This document shows positions 49,560 through 58,050 of a DNA stretch of 64,000 nucleotides, one piece after another. The position numbers were made by a program, and so were the translations under genes. The notes beneath the pieces were generated by a model that ran no database searches, was not told the DNA's origin, and saw nothing but the letters and a program-made list of their open reading frames with translations. Position 1 is the first letter of the stretch, and each line of letters begins with the position of its first letter. Origin of the DNA: Caballeronia sp. SEWSISQ10-4 2 (GTDB lineage Bacteria > Pseudomonadota > Gammaproteobacteria > Burkholderiales > Burkholderiaceae); NCBI RefSeq assembly GCF_030464885.1, contig NZ_JALPRJ010000008.1, positions 111,131 to 175,130 of the forward strand. The letters are read 5' to 3'.

Positions 49560-50636
49560 TTAACTCAGCCGCACACTCGGATTGAGCACATCGCAGGCAA
49601 TCGCCAGATAACGGTCTGCCGTGCTCTGCAACGTCAAGCCATTGAGCGGGCGCGTGGCTCGCGGCTGCGACAACGCCTCGAGCAACGCGCGGCCGTAGGC
49701 ATCGGCGTCGCTGGTATCGAGCAATTCCACGCCCGGGAAATTGTCGGCAAACGCGAACGAAGGAATCGCATTGCCGACCACAGGAATCCCCGACGCGAGC
49801 GCCTCCAGGAACCCGATGCTGTGCGCCTCGAAACTCGACGGCATCGCGAACGCGTGCGAGCTGCGCAAAATCTCCGCGACATTCGACTGCGGCCCGATCA
49901 CCCTCACACGATCCGTCAATCCCAGGTCGTCCACGAGTTTCAAGATGGCCGCGTGATAGTTCAGGTTTTCAATCACGCCACACAGCAGCAGACGCACATC
50001 GGGCGCGGCTGCGGCAACACGCGCGAACGCCTGCACGGTCTGCAACTGGTTCTTCTCCGGGATATAGCGGCCGATCTGGACGATCTGCCTGAATCCCGTC
50101 GATGGCAGCGGCTCGCTCACCTGCTCGAAACGCGAGATATCGACACCGTTCGGCACCACGATCATCGAGGGATGCGAGCCGACTTCCTTCACGTAATCGT
50201 CGATATTCTTCTGCGACACGCCGATCACCGCTTTCGCCCGCCCCGAGAGCAAACGCTCGGCGAACAGCAGCGCATTGTTGGCGAAGTCATTGGCGCCGGA
50301 GTGCATGACCCAGACGATCGGCACGCGCGTAGGCAACGCACGCACATACAAGGCCGGAATGGTGGCGTGCGCGAAGATGATGTCGGGCTTGAAACGGCGA
50401 ATGGCGCGGTGCAGGAACAGCAGCCGGCCGATCTTGCCAAGCGCGCGCTGCGGGAAAAAACAGAGGACATTGTTCGCGCGCAATTCGGCGCTGATATGTT
50501 CAAAATCGTTGTGTTCCGGCATCAGCGAGGTAATGCAAACGTCATGACCGCCTTGCTGATGCCCAATGGCCACGCCTTTTGCAAGCACCTCGGCACCGGA
50601 CAATCGGGGTGCAAGAATGACCTGAAGAATTCTCAT
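49560..50636 (-). CDS. Glycosyltransferase, GT-B fold (GT4-like)
   Basis: A 358-residue protein beginning MRILQVILAPRLSGAEVLAK, with the C-terminal donor-binding domain QIGRYIPEKNQLQTVQAFAR and SSFEAHSIGFLEALASGIPV (EX7E-like). It probably adds a sugar to an envelope or exopolysaccharide precursor; the specific sugar is unknown. GGGGAAG upstream supports the ATG at 50636. Its stop touches the truncated IS5 remnant, so the 3' neighbourhood has been rearranged. Confidence 0.85.
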   Translation of the reverse strand: MRILQVILAPRLSGAEVLAKGVAIGHQQGGHDVCITSLMPEHNDFEHISAELRANNVLCFFPQRALGKIGRLLFLHRAIRRFKPDIIFAHATIPALYVRALPTRVPIVWVMHSGANDFANNALLFAERLLSGRAKAVIGVSQKNIDDYVKEVGSHPSMIVVPNGVDISRFEQVSEPLPSTGFRQIVQIGRYIPEKNQLQTVQAFARVAAAAPDVRLLLCGVIENLNYHAAILKLVDDLGLTDRVRVIGPQSNVAEILRSSHAFAMPSSFEAHSIGFLEALASGIPVVGNAIPSFAFADNFPGVELLDTSDADAYGRALLEALSQPRATRPLNGLTLQSTADRYLAIACDVLNPSVRLS

Positions 50637-51108
50637 ATGATTGTCTTCCCCTCGGCGTTCCGAATGTCCCTTTGCGAGCATGCCGTCATGCGGATAGTGC
50701 TTATCCGCATCCCGCGCCACACGCTTCTCTGGCGTGGACGCCGGCAGCTCGCTTCATTGTTTTTTTATGATAAATAGATGCGTCCAAAATCAAGCACCAA
50801 CTCAATGCACGCATCGATAAGATACCCGAGCGCATCCCATGGACACCGCCATCAAGTAGCATTATTCCGTCGGTAATGAGTGGTAACAGACGCTAAGCTG
50901 GGGAACGCGTTTAAAAGACGCCGGCGCGGCGGAAAGTTGACGTAAAAAGGCAGGGTTAACGCTGTTTGCTCGACACAAGCCGGATGGTTTGGCGGCTTTT
51001 CGACTGCTGCGAGACCTGGCGTTTGCGATGATCGAAAGCAGATCGGCGGCTTCGATGAAAGCCGCCGAGCGTGTGTCCGGACTACTGCGCTATCAGGAGT
51101 CCGGCCGC
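50637..51108. other. Intergenic region upstream of the glycosyltransferase
   Basis: No gene is supported in these 472 bp. An AT-rich stretch at 50755-50780 may hold the glycosyltransferase promoter. A GGCGGCTT/AAGCCGCC stem lies at about 51044-51066 without a T-run. Confidence 0.4.
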
Positions 51109-51372
51109 TTATTGATCCTTCGGACACTGCAGGTTACAGCCGTTCGGATCGCCCAGGTCACCGCGCTTGCGCTTCTCTGACACGCCGCTCTGATACTTGT
51201 CCGTCGGTGCTGAAGCGGCAAACTGCATCTGCGGGTGTTCTTTCAGGCGAAACTGGTCCTGCAGAATGCCGCCAGGGACACCGGGAGAATTCTGGGCAAA
51301 AGCGACGGGCACAAAGGCGACGGCGCTAACAACGAACGCGATCAATGCGGCAACGCTCAAAAGCAATTTCAT
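51109..51372 (-). CDS. Small exported protein of unknown function
   Basis: An 87-residue protein with a clear signal peptide (MKLLLSVAALIAFVVSAVAF, cleavage probably after VAFA). The mature part is hydrophilic, with a basic patch (EKRKRGDLGDPNG) and two Cys near the C terminus (CNLQC) that could form a disulfide or bind metal. I do not recognise the family. It has no operon partner: fdsR starts more than 200 bp away on the same strand. Confidence 0.55.
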   Translation of the reverse strand: MKLLLSVAALIAFVVSAVAFVPVAFAQNSPGVPGGILQDQFRLKEHPQMQFAASAPTDKYQSGVSEKRKRGDLGDPNGCNLQCPKDQ

Positions 51373-51448
51373 GGCGGCAATAACAGTGAGTAAAACGGTG
51401 ATCGGTTAAACGGTTGGTGAGCGGCGTATTCCGGATTCTGCTTACTGA

Positions 51449-51500
51449 GTGACATCAATGGGTGCCATCAATGGGTGCCATCAATGAGCGACATCAACAC
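51449..51500 (+). repeat. Four tandem 13-bp units
   Basis: GTGACATCAATGG, GTGCCATCAATGG, GTGCCATCAATGA and GCGACATCAACAC follow without gaps between the small exported protein gene and fdsR. Unit two is the reference; the others differ by one to five bases. Confidence 0.8.
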
Positions 51501-51598
51501 ATCGCAAGCAAATCCACCGGCCTTCCCCGCTATCCATGAGGTTAGCGCAATTCTAAACGTAAGGCTTTGGATCGGCAGGACACCCAGCCTCTATTTAG

Positions 51599-52687
51599 TT
51601 ACCGCTCGTTTCCTGTCGCCCCGCTGAGGGCCGACTCGAGTTCGAGCAACTGCCCGCAAAAAGCCGGGTCATACCCTTCCAGATGCGTGACGCTCTCACG
51701 AAATGCGTCGCTGCGCAAAATCTCAAGCACGCCACTGAGCCGGGCATCGTCGAGTTTGTCGCGATCGCACGCGAACAAATAGTCCTCTTCGATAACCGGG
51801 ATGAAGTCGAGCGCGAATTGTTGCGCCGCGGGCTGCACGCCGAAACCCAGATCGGCCATGCCGCTCGCGACGAACGCGGCAATAGCCGAATGGGTGAGCT
51901 CGGCGGTGGCGTAGCCGTTGATTGCCGCGGGATTGACGCCGATCTGGCGCAGCGCCAGATCCAGCAGCATGCGCGTGCCCGACCCGGGCTGACGGTTGAC
52001 GAAGCGGATGTCGTCGCGAGCGAGATCCTGCAAGCCGCGTATGCCTTTCGGATTGCCCTTCGGCAGAAACAGGCCCTGCGTGCGCCGCGTCAGATGAATC
52101 AGCCGATGCCGCCCCGCGTCGAGCCATGGCCGGTAGATCTCGGCGCAACTCGCGCGAAATTCGCCGATAGGCAAGTGGAATCCGGCCAGTTCGCACTCAC
52201 CGCGCGCGAGCGCGCTCACCGCTTCGGCGCTCTCGCGGTATTTGATGTCGGCGGGAATTCGCTTGGCCGCCAGCGCACCCACCAGCGCCGCAACCGCGTA
52301 CCCGTGCGACGCGTGAATCCGTATCTCGCCGACCGCGCGCGACAGCCGCCGGTTCAGCTCACCGGCCACTTCGCTCGCCAGCGCCTGGAGCGGCCCATCG
52401 AGCCGCTCGTTCGATAAACGCTGCGCCCGCAACACCGCCTCGCCGAGTTCGGACAGCACCGACCCGCGTCCGCGCGACTTCGTAATCAGCGCGCCACCCA
52501 GCCGTGTTTCAATTTCGCGCAATAGGCCCCACGCGTGCCGATAGGACAAACCCTTAGCCGACGCGGCTTGCGCGATGCTGCCTGTCTGCGAAACCAGCAG
52601 CAAAAGCGGCACGGCCGCGCTGAGACTGGCTTCGCGGCCCGTTGCATCGCGCAGGACAAGTTCAGTACGGCATTCGACATCGATCAT
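51599..52687 (-). CDS. fdsR: ModE-like HTH regulator with periplasmic-binding-like domain, FdsR type
   Basis: A 362-residue regulator: an N-terminal ModE/LysR-like winged helix (SIAQAASAKGLSYRHAWGLL, REIETRLGGALITKSRGRGS, about residues 37-76) and a C-terminal solute-binding-type domain (PF12727-like) with LFLPKGNPKGIRGLQDLARD and NRQPGSGTRMLLDL. It diverges from fdsG. In Cupriavidus the fds operon is preceded by fdsR, a dual regulator of formate dehydrogenase, so this is its likely counterpart. Molybdate, tungstate or formate are possible ligands. Confidence 0.7.
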   Translation of the reverse strand: MIDVECRTELVLRDATGREASLSAAVPLLLLVSQTGSIAQAASAKGLSYRHAWGLLREIETRLGGALITKSRGRGSVLSELGEAVLRAQRLSNERLDGPLQALASEVAGELNRRLSRAVGEIRIHASHGYAVAALVGALAAKRIPADIKYRESAEAVSALARGECELAGFHLPIGEFRASCAEIYRPWLDAGRHRLIHLTRRTQGLFLPKGNPKGIRGLQDLARDDIRFVNRQPGSGTRMLLDLALRQIGVNPAAINGYATAELTHSAIAAFVASGMADLGFGVQPAAQQFALDFIPVIEEDYLFACDRDKLDDARLSGVLEILRSDAFRESVTHLEGYDPAFCGQLLELESALSGATGNER

Positions 52688-52814
52688 ATGTACCTTTAGT
52701 TCCTATTGCCATCGGCCGGATAGCCTCGTATCTTGCATATCACGGGCTCGGTGCTGCAATTATAAGACCGATATATGCATTCATAAAACATATGCCGAGC
52801 AATGGAGATCCCCC

Positions 52815-53315
52815 ATGATCCAGATGTCCCACAACACCCCGAATCAGCCGGCCGGCACGCCCGAAGAGCGCGTCGCGCGTCATCTGAAAAAGGATGCGTC
52901 GCTGCTCGCCGTGCTGCACGCCATTCAGGACGAGGCCGGCTACATTCCCGCCGACGTCATCGGCCCGCTTGCTCAGGCCATGTCGCTTTCGCGCGCGGAA
53001 GTGCACGGCGTGATCACCTATTACCATCATTTCCGCTCCGAACCGCCCGCACGCGTGACCGTGCAGTTGTGTCGCGCCGAGGCCTGCCGGAGCATGGGCA
53101 CGGAGGCGCTGGCGGCGCATATCGAAGGGCATACGGGATGCAAGTTCGATTCCGGTCACCAGCCTGATACTGAACTGGAAACCGTGTATTGCCTCGGACA
53201 ATGCGCGTTGTCGCCGGCCATGACCATCAATGGCGAGTTGTACGCTCGCGTCACGCCGCAGAAGTTCGACCGGCTATATGAAGCGGCGCGCGCGAGCGCG
53301 GAGGACCTGGTATGA
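52815..53315 (+). CDS. fdsG: NAD-dependent formate dehydrogenase gamma subunit
   Basis: A 166-residue NuoE-like thioredoxin-fold protein. Four Cys for a [2Fe-2S] cluster lie in QLCRAEACRSMG and YCLGQCALSP. It relays electrons between the formate-oxidising and NAD-reducing parts of the soluble FdsABGD enzyme. The ATG at 52815 has GGAG upstream; the stop overlaps fdsB by 4 bp (ATGA). Confidence 0.92.
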   Translation: MIQMSHNTPNQPAGTPEERVARHLKKDASLLAVLHAIQDEAGYIPADVIGPLAQAMSLSRAEVHGVITYYHHFRSEPPARVTVQLCRAEACRSMGTEALAAHIEGHTGCKFDSGHQPDTELETVYCLGQCALSPAMTINGELYARVTPQKFDRLYEAARASAEDLV

Positions 53316-54868
53316 CGCGCATCTACGTCCCTTGCGATTCGTCGGCATTGGCGCTTGGCGCCGATCGCGTCGCGCTCGCCGTTGCGGCTGAAGCTCAGAA
53401 ACGCGGTATTGAAGTCGAGGTCGTGCGTAACGGCTCGCGCGGCATGTTGTGGCTCGAACCGCTGGTCGAAGTGGAAACGGCGGAAGGCCGCATCGGTTAT
53501 TCGAATGTCGATGAAGACGATGTCGCCGCTCTCTTCGATGCCGATCTTGCAAACGGCGGCGCGCACGAAAAACGTCTCGGCGTGGTCGATACATTGCCCT
53601 GGCTTGCCAAACAGCAGCGCCTGACGTTCGCGCGCATCGGCATCACGGATCCGCTTTCCACCGATGACTACGTGAAGCATGGCGGCCTCGAAGGTTTGCG
53701 CAAAGCACTCGAAACCGACGGCGATGCCGCTTGCGAAGCGTTGCTCGAATCGGGCTTGCGCGGACGCGGCGGCGCGGCGTTCCCGGCCGGTATCAAATGG
53801 CGCACGGTACGCGCGGCAAAGGCGCCGCAGAAGTACATCGTCTGCAACGCCGACGAAGGCGATTCCGGTACGTTCTCGGACCGGCTGGTGATGGAAAGCG
53901 ACCCGTACATGTTGATCGAAGGGATGATCATCGCGGGGATCGTGACCGGGGCGACGAAGGGCTACATCTATGTGCGCAGCGAATATCCGCACTCGATCGC
54001 CACGCTCAATCGCGCCATCGATCAAGCCCGCGATGCCGGCTGGCTTGGCAAAAGCGTGCTCGGCAGCGACAAGGTGTTCGAACTGGAAGTGGCCAAAGGC
54101 GCGGGTTCCTATGTCTGCGGCGAGGAAACGGCGCTGCTCGAATCGCTGGAAGGCAAACGCGGCGTGGTCCGGGCAAAGCCGCCGGTGCCTGCGCTCGTCG
54201 GCTTGTTCGGCCAGCCGACCGTGATCAATAACGTCATCACGTTGGCGACCGTACCGATCATTTTCGCCAAGGGCGCGGCGTTTTATCGCGACTTCGGCAT
54301 GGGCCGCTCGCGCGGCACGCTGCCGTTCCAGATAGCCGGCAATGTGAAGCAAGGCGGCCTTGTGGAACTGGCCTTCGGCGTGACCTTGCGTGAACTGATC
54401 TATGAATATGGCGGCGGCACGGCAAGCGGCCGGCCGGCGCGCGCGGCACAAGTCGGCGGTCCGCTCGGCACGTATCTTCCGCAAAGCCAGTGGGATATTC
54501 CCATGGACTACGAAGCCTACGCGGCGGTCGGTGCGGTGGTCGGACATGGCGGTATCGTGATTCATGACGACACCTCGAATCTCGCCGATCTCGCCCAGTA
54601 CGCGATGCACTTTTGCGCCGTCGAATCGTGCGGCAAGTGCACGCCGTGCCGAATCGGTTCCACGCGCGGCGTTGAAGTCATCGCGAAGATCCGTGCCGGC
54701 GATACATCGCCGAAACAGGTCACGCTGCTGCGCGATCTCTGCGACACCATGGTGTCCGGCTCGCTCTGCGCCATGGGCGGCATGACGCCGTATCCGGTGC
54801 TGTCCGCACTCGATCATTTCCCCGAAGACTTCGGTCTTTCGCAAAAGCCGTCGCAGAAAGCGGCTTAA
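53312..54868 (+). CDS. fdsB: NAD-dependent formate dehydrogenase beta subunit
   Basis: A 518-residue NuoF-like protein with an N-terminal thioredoxin-like domain, the NADH/FMN sites GLRGRGGAAFPAGIKWRTVR and YVCGEETALLESLEGKRGVV, and the [4Fe-4S] motif SCGKCTPCRIGSTRG. It reduces NAD+ at FMN. Both start and stop are closely spaced with fdsG and fdsA. Confidence 0.94.
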   Translation: MTRIYVPCDSSALALGADRVALAVAAEAQKRGIEVEVVRNGSRGMLWLEPLVEVETAEGRIGYSNVDEDDVAALFDADLANGGAHEKRLGVVDTLPWLAKQQRLTFARIGITDPLSTDDYVKHGGLEGLRKALETDGDAACEALLESGLRGRGGAAFPAGIKWRTVRAAKAPQKYIVCNADEGDSGTFSDRLVMESDPYMLIEGMIIAGIVTGATKGYIYVRSEYPHSIATLNRAIDQARDAGWLGKSVLGSDKVFELEVAKGAGSYVCGEETALLESLEGKRGVVRAKPPVPALVGLFGQPTVINNVITLATVPIIFAKGAAFYRDFGMGRSRGTLPFQIAGNVKQGGLVELAFGVTLRELIYEYGGGTASGRPARAAQVGGPLGTYLPQSQWDIPMDYEAYAAVGAVVGHGGIVIHDDTSNLADLAQYAMHFCAVESCGKCTPCRIGSTRGVEVIAKIRAGDTSPKQVTLLRDLCDTMVSGSLCAMGGMTPYPVLSALDHFPEDFGLSQKPSQKAA

Positions 54869-54882
54869 GAAGGAGCAAAAAA

Positions 54883-57795
54883 ATGTCCAACTCATCCTGC
54901 GGTTCCGGTAATTGCGCGTGCAAGACGAAACTTCGCGATCCCTTCGACGAGACCGACTACGGCACGCCATTGCGCCATGCCGATATCGACGTGACGCTCG
55001 ATATCGACGGTACATCCGTCACAGTGCCGGCCGGAACGTCGGTGATGCGCGCGGCGATCGAGGCCGGTGTCAACGTGCCGAAACTCTGCGCGACGGATTC
55101 GCTTGAGCCGTTCGGTTCGTGCCGTCTGTGCCTGGTTGAAATCGATGGCAAGCGCGGTTATCCGGCGTCGTGCACGACGCCCGTGGAAGCCGGCATGAAA
55201 GTGCGTACGCAGACGGACAAGCTGCAGTCGCTGCGCAAGAACGTGATGGAGCTGTACATCTCCGATCACCCGCTCGATTGCCTCACCTGCCCCGCCAACG
55301 GCGATTGTGAGTTGCAGGACATGGCGGGCGTAGTCGGCTTGCGTGAAGTCCGCTACGGCTATGAAGGTGCCAACCACCTGAAGGACAAGAAGGACGAATC
55401 GAATCCGTATTTCACCTACGACGCGTCGAAGTGCATCGTCTGCAATCGCTGCGTGCGCGCGTGCGAGGAAACACAGGGAACGTTCGCGCTGACTATTGCG
55501 GGGCGTGGTTTCGAATCGCGCGTGGCCGCGAGCGAAAACCAGCCGTTCATGGAGTCCGAATGCGTGTCGTGCGGCGCGTGCGTGGCAGCTTGCCCGACCG
55601 CGACGCTGCAGGAAAAAACCGTGATCATGCTCGGCCAGCCCGAGCATTCGATCACAACAACGTGCGCGTATTGCGGCGTCGGCTGTTCATTGAAAGCCGA
55701 GATGAAGGGCAGCCAGGTCGTGCGCATGGTGCCGAACAAGAACGGCGACGCCAACGACGGCCACGCCTGCGTGAAGGGCCGCTTTGCGTGGGGTTACGCC
55801 ACGCACAAGGACCGCATCACCAAGCCGATGATCCGCGCCAAGATCACCGATCCGTGGCGCGAAGTGAGCTGGGACGAAGCGCTCTCGTACGCGGCCAGCG
55901 AATTCCGTCGCATCCAGGACAAGCACGGCGTGGATTCGATCGGCGGGATTACGTCGTCGAGATGCACGAACGAGGAAACCTACCTCGTGCAGAAACTCGT
56001 GCGCGCGGCGTTCGGCAACAACAATGTCGATACCTGTGCCCGTGTTTGCCACTCGCCGACCGGGTACGGCCTGAAGACGACGCTGGGCGAATCGGCGGGA
56101 ACGCAGACCTTTGCGTCGGTCGACAAAGCCGACGTGATCGTCGTGATCGGTGCGAATCCGACCGATGGCCATCCCGTGTTCGCATCGCGGCTGAAACGGC
56201 GGGTGCGTGAAGGTGCGCAACTGATCGTGGTCGATCCGCGGCGCATCGATATCGTCGATACCCCGCACGTGAAGGCGTCGCATCATCTGGCGTTGCGGCC
56301 CGGCACGAACGTCGCCATGGTCAACGCGCTCGCGCACACGATCGTGACCGAAGGCCTGGTGAAGGAAGATTTCGTCGCCGAGCGCTGCGATCCGCGCGCG
56401 TTCCAGCAATGGCGCGACTTCATCGCCCTTGAAGAAAACTCGCCGGAAGCGATGGAAGCCATCACCGGCGTGCCGGCGCAATCAATACGCGAAGCCGCGC
56501 GCATCTACGCGAACGCCCGCAATGGTGCGATCTACTACGGACTTGGCGTGACAGAACATGCGCAAGGTTCGACGATGGTCATGGGTATCGCGAACCTCGC
56601 AATGGCAACCGGCAACGTGGGCCGCGAAGGCGTGGGCGTAAATCCGCTGCGTGGTCAGAACAACGTGCAGGGTTCCTGCGACATGGGTTCGTTCCCGCAC
56701 GAGTTGCCGGGTTACCGTCATATCAGCGACGCCGCCGTGCGCGCGTTGTTCGAAGAAGCATGGAGCGTGAAGCTGCAATCGGAACCGGGCTTGCGCATTC
56801 CGAACATGTTCGACGCCGCTGTGCATGGCAGCTTCCTCGGCCTTTATTGCCAGGGCGAGGACATTGTTCAATCCGATCCGAATACGCAGCACGTCGCGAA
56901 GGCGTTGTCGTCGATGGAATGCATCGTCGTACAGGACATCTTCCTCAACGAGACCGCCAAATACGCACACGTGTTCCTGCCGGGTTCATCGTTCCTCGAA
57001 AAGGACGGCACATTCACCAACGCAGAGCGCCGCATCTCGCGCGTGCGCAAGGTCATGCCGCCACTGCCAGGCCTGGCCGACTGGGAAGTGACGATCAAGC
57101 TTGCCCGCGCGCTCGGTTATGAAATGAACTACACGCATCCGTCGCAGATCATGGACGAAATCGCGAGCCTGACGCCCACGTTCACCGGCGTGTCGTACAA
57201 ACGTCTCGATGAACTCGGCAGCATCCAGTGGCCATGCAACGCGCAAGCGCCGGATGGCACGCCGACGATGCACATCGATGCGTTCGTGCGTGGCAAGGGC
57301 CGCTTCGTGATTACGAAGTTCATCGCGACGCCCGAGAAGGTCACGCGCAAGTTCCCGCTGCTGCTGACGACGGGCCGCATCCTGTCGCAATACAACGTAG
57401 GCGCGCAGACCCGGCGCACGGAAAATTCACGCTGGCACGACGAGGATCGGCTGGAGATTCATCCGCACGATGCCGAGGAACGCGGGATCAAGGCGGACGA
57501 TTGGGTGGGCATTGAATCGCGTGCCGGGCAGACCGTGCTGCGCGCGAAGATTACCGAGCGGATGCAGCCGGGCGTGGTGTATACAACGTTCCACTTTCCT
57601 GAATCCGGCGCGAATGTGATCACCACGGACTCCTCCGATTGGGCCACGAATTGTCCCGAGTACAAGGTGACGGCGGTGCAGGTGATGCCGGTGGAGCAAC
57701 CGTCGCAATGGCAGAAGGATTATTCGCGTTTCAACACGCAGCAGTTGGAGTTTCTCCAGCTGCGTGATGTGGTTGTCACGTCGTCGGGGAAATAA
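54883..57795 (+). CDS. fdsA: NAD-dependent formate dehydrogenase alpha subunit (Mo-bisMGD)
   Basis: A 970-residue catalytic subunit. In order: a [2Fe-2S] domain (Cys69, Cys80, Cys83, Cys97), a His/Cys [4Fe-4S] site (DHPLDCLTCPANGDCEL), two ferredoxin clusters (CIVCNRCVRACEETQG; CVSCGACVAACPTATL), the [4Fe-4S] cluster of the molybdopterin domain (CAYCGVGC), and the Mo ligand Cys389 with the proton-relay His390 (CARVCHSPTGYGLKTT). Formate is oxidised to CO2 here. AAGGAGC is the ribosome binding site. Neither this gene nor its flank encodes the FdsC/FdhD sulfurtransferase needed to sulfurate the cofactor. Confidence 0.96.
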   Translation: MSNSSCGSGNCACKTKLRDPFDETDYGTPLRHADIDVTLDIDGTSVTVPAGTSVMRAAIEAGVNVPKLCATDSLEPFGSCRLCLVEIDGKRGYPASCTTPVEAGMKVRTQTDKLQSLRKNVMELYISDHPLDCLTCPANGDCELQDMAGVVGLREVRYGYEGANHLKDKKDESNPYFTYDASKCIVCNRCVRACEETQGTFALTIAGRGFESRVAASENQPFMESECVSCGACVAACPTATLQEKTVIMLGQPEHSITTTCAYCGVGCSLKAEMKGSQVVRMVPNKNGDANDGHACVKGRFAWGYATHKDRITKPMIRAKITDPWREVSWDEALSYAASEFRRIQDKHGVDSIGGITSSRCTNEETYLVQKLVRAAFGNNNVDTCARVCHSPTGYGLKTTLGESAGTQTFASVDKADVIVVIGANPTDGHPVFASRLKRRVREGAQLIVVDPRRIDIVDTPHVKASHHLALRPGTNVAMVNALAHTIVTEGLVKEDFVAERCDPRAFQQWRDFIALEENSPEAMEAITGVPAQSIREAARIYANARNGAIYYGLGVTEHAQGSTMVMGIANLAMATGNVGREGVGVNPLRGQNNVQGSCDMGSFPHELPGYRHISDAAVRALFEEAWSVKLQSEPGLRIPNMFDAAVHGSFLGLYCQGEDIVQSDPNTQHVAKALSSMECIVVQDIFLNETAKYAHVFLPGSSFLEKDGTFTNAERRISRVRKVMPPLPGLADWEVTIKLARALGYEMNYTHPSQIMDEIASLTPTFTGVSYKRLDELGSIQWPCNAQAPDGTPTMHIDAFVRGKGRFVITKFIATPEKVTRKFPLLLTTGRILSQYNVGAQTRRTENSRWHDEDRLEIHPHDAEERGIKADDWVGIESRAGQTVLRAKITERMQPGVVYTTFHFPESGANVITTDSSDWATNCPEYKVTAVQVMPVEQPSQWQKDYSRFNTQQLEFLQLRDVVVTSSGK

Positions 57796-57797
57796 TC

Positions 57798-58046
57798 ATG
57801 GATGTGAACAGCCTGATCGAAATGGCGAACCAGATCGGTGAATTTTTCGATTCGATGCCGGATCGCCCGGAAGCGGTCGATAGTGTCGCCGATCACATTC
57901 ACCGGTTCTGGGCGCCACGGATGCGAATCGCGTTGCTTAACGGGCTGGATGATCCGAGCGTTGTTGCCGCGCTTGAACCGATCGTGGTGGAAGCGCTGAC
58001 GAAACATCGGCTGGCGTTGACGCCGGCGGCGGCGCCGGTCGCCTGA
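57798..58046 (+). CDS. fdsD: NAD-dependent formate dehydrogenase delta subunit
   Basis: An 82-residue protein with the FdsD pattern MDVNSLIEMANQIGEFFDSM and HIHRFWAPRMRIALL. FdsD is required for activity and stability of the complex. It follows fdsA by 2 bp. In Cupriavidus, fdsC lies between fdsA and fdsD; here it is absent. Confidence 0.9.
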   Translation: MDVNSLIEMANQIGEFFDSMPDRPEAVDSVADHIHRFWAPRMRIALLNGLDDPSVVAALEPIVVEALTKHRLALTPAAAPVA

Positions 58047-58050
58047 TCGC

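Noticed and set aside
49476..50777. 433-codon plus-strand frame opposite the glycosyltransferase
   Set aside because: Shadow of the minus-strand GT-B protein; no recognisable motif.
50989..51180. 63-codon plus-strand frame before the small exported gene
   Set aside because: No ribosome binding site or family match, and it overlaps the better-supported signal-peptide gene on the other strand.
51449..51500. CRISPR array
   Set aside because: The units are only 13 bp and contiguous with no spacers.
53156..55015. 619-codon minus-strand frame opposite fdsB/fdsA
   Set aside because: Long but antisense to well-supported formate dehydrogenase genes; composition is the Arg/His-rich type typical of shadow frames.
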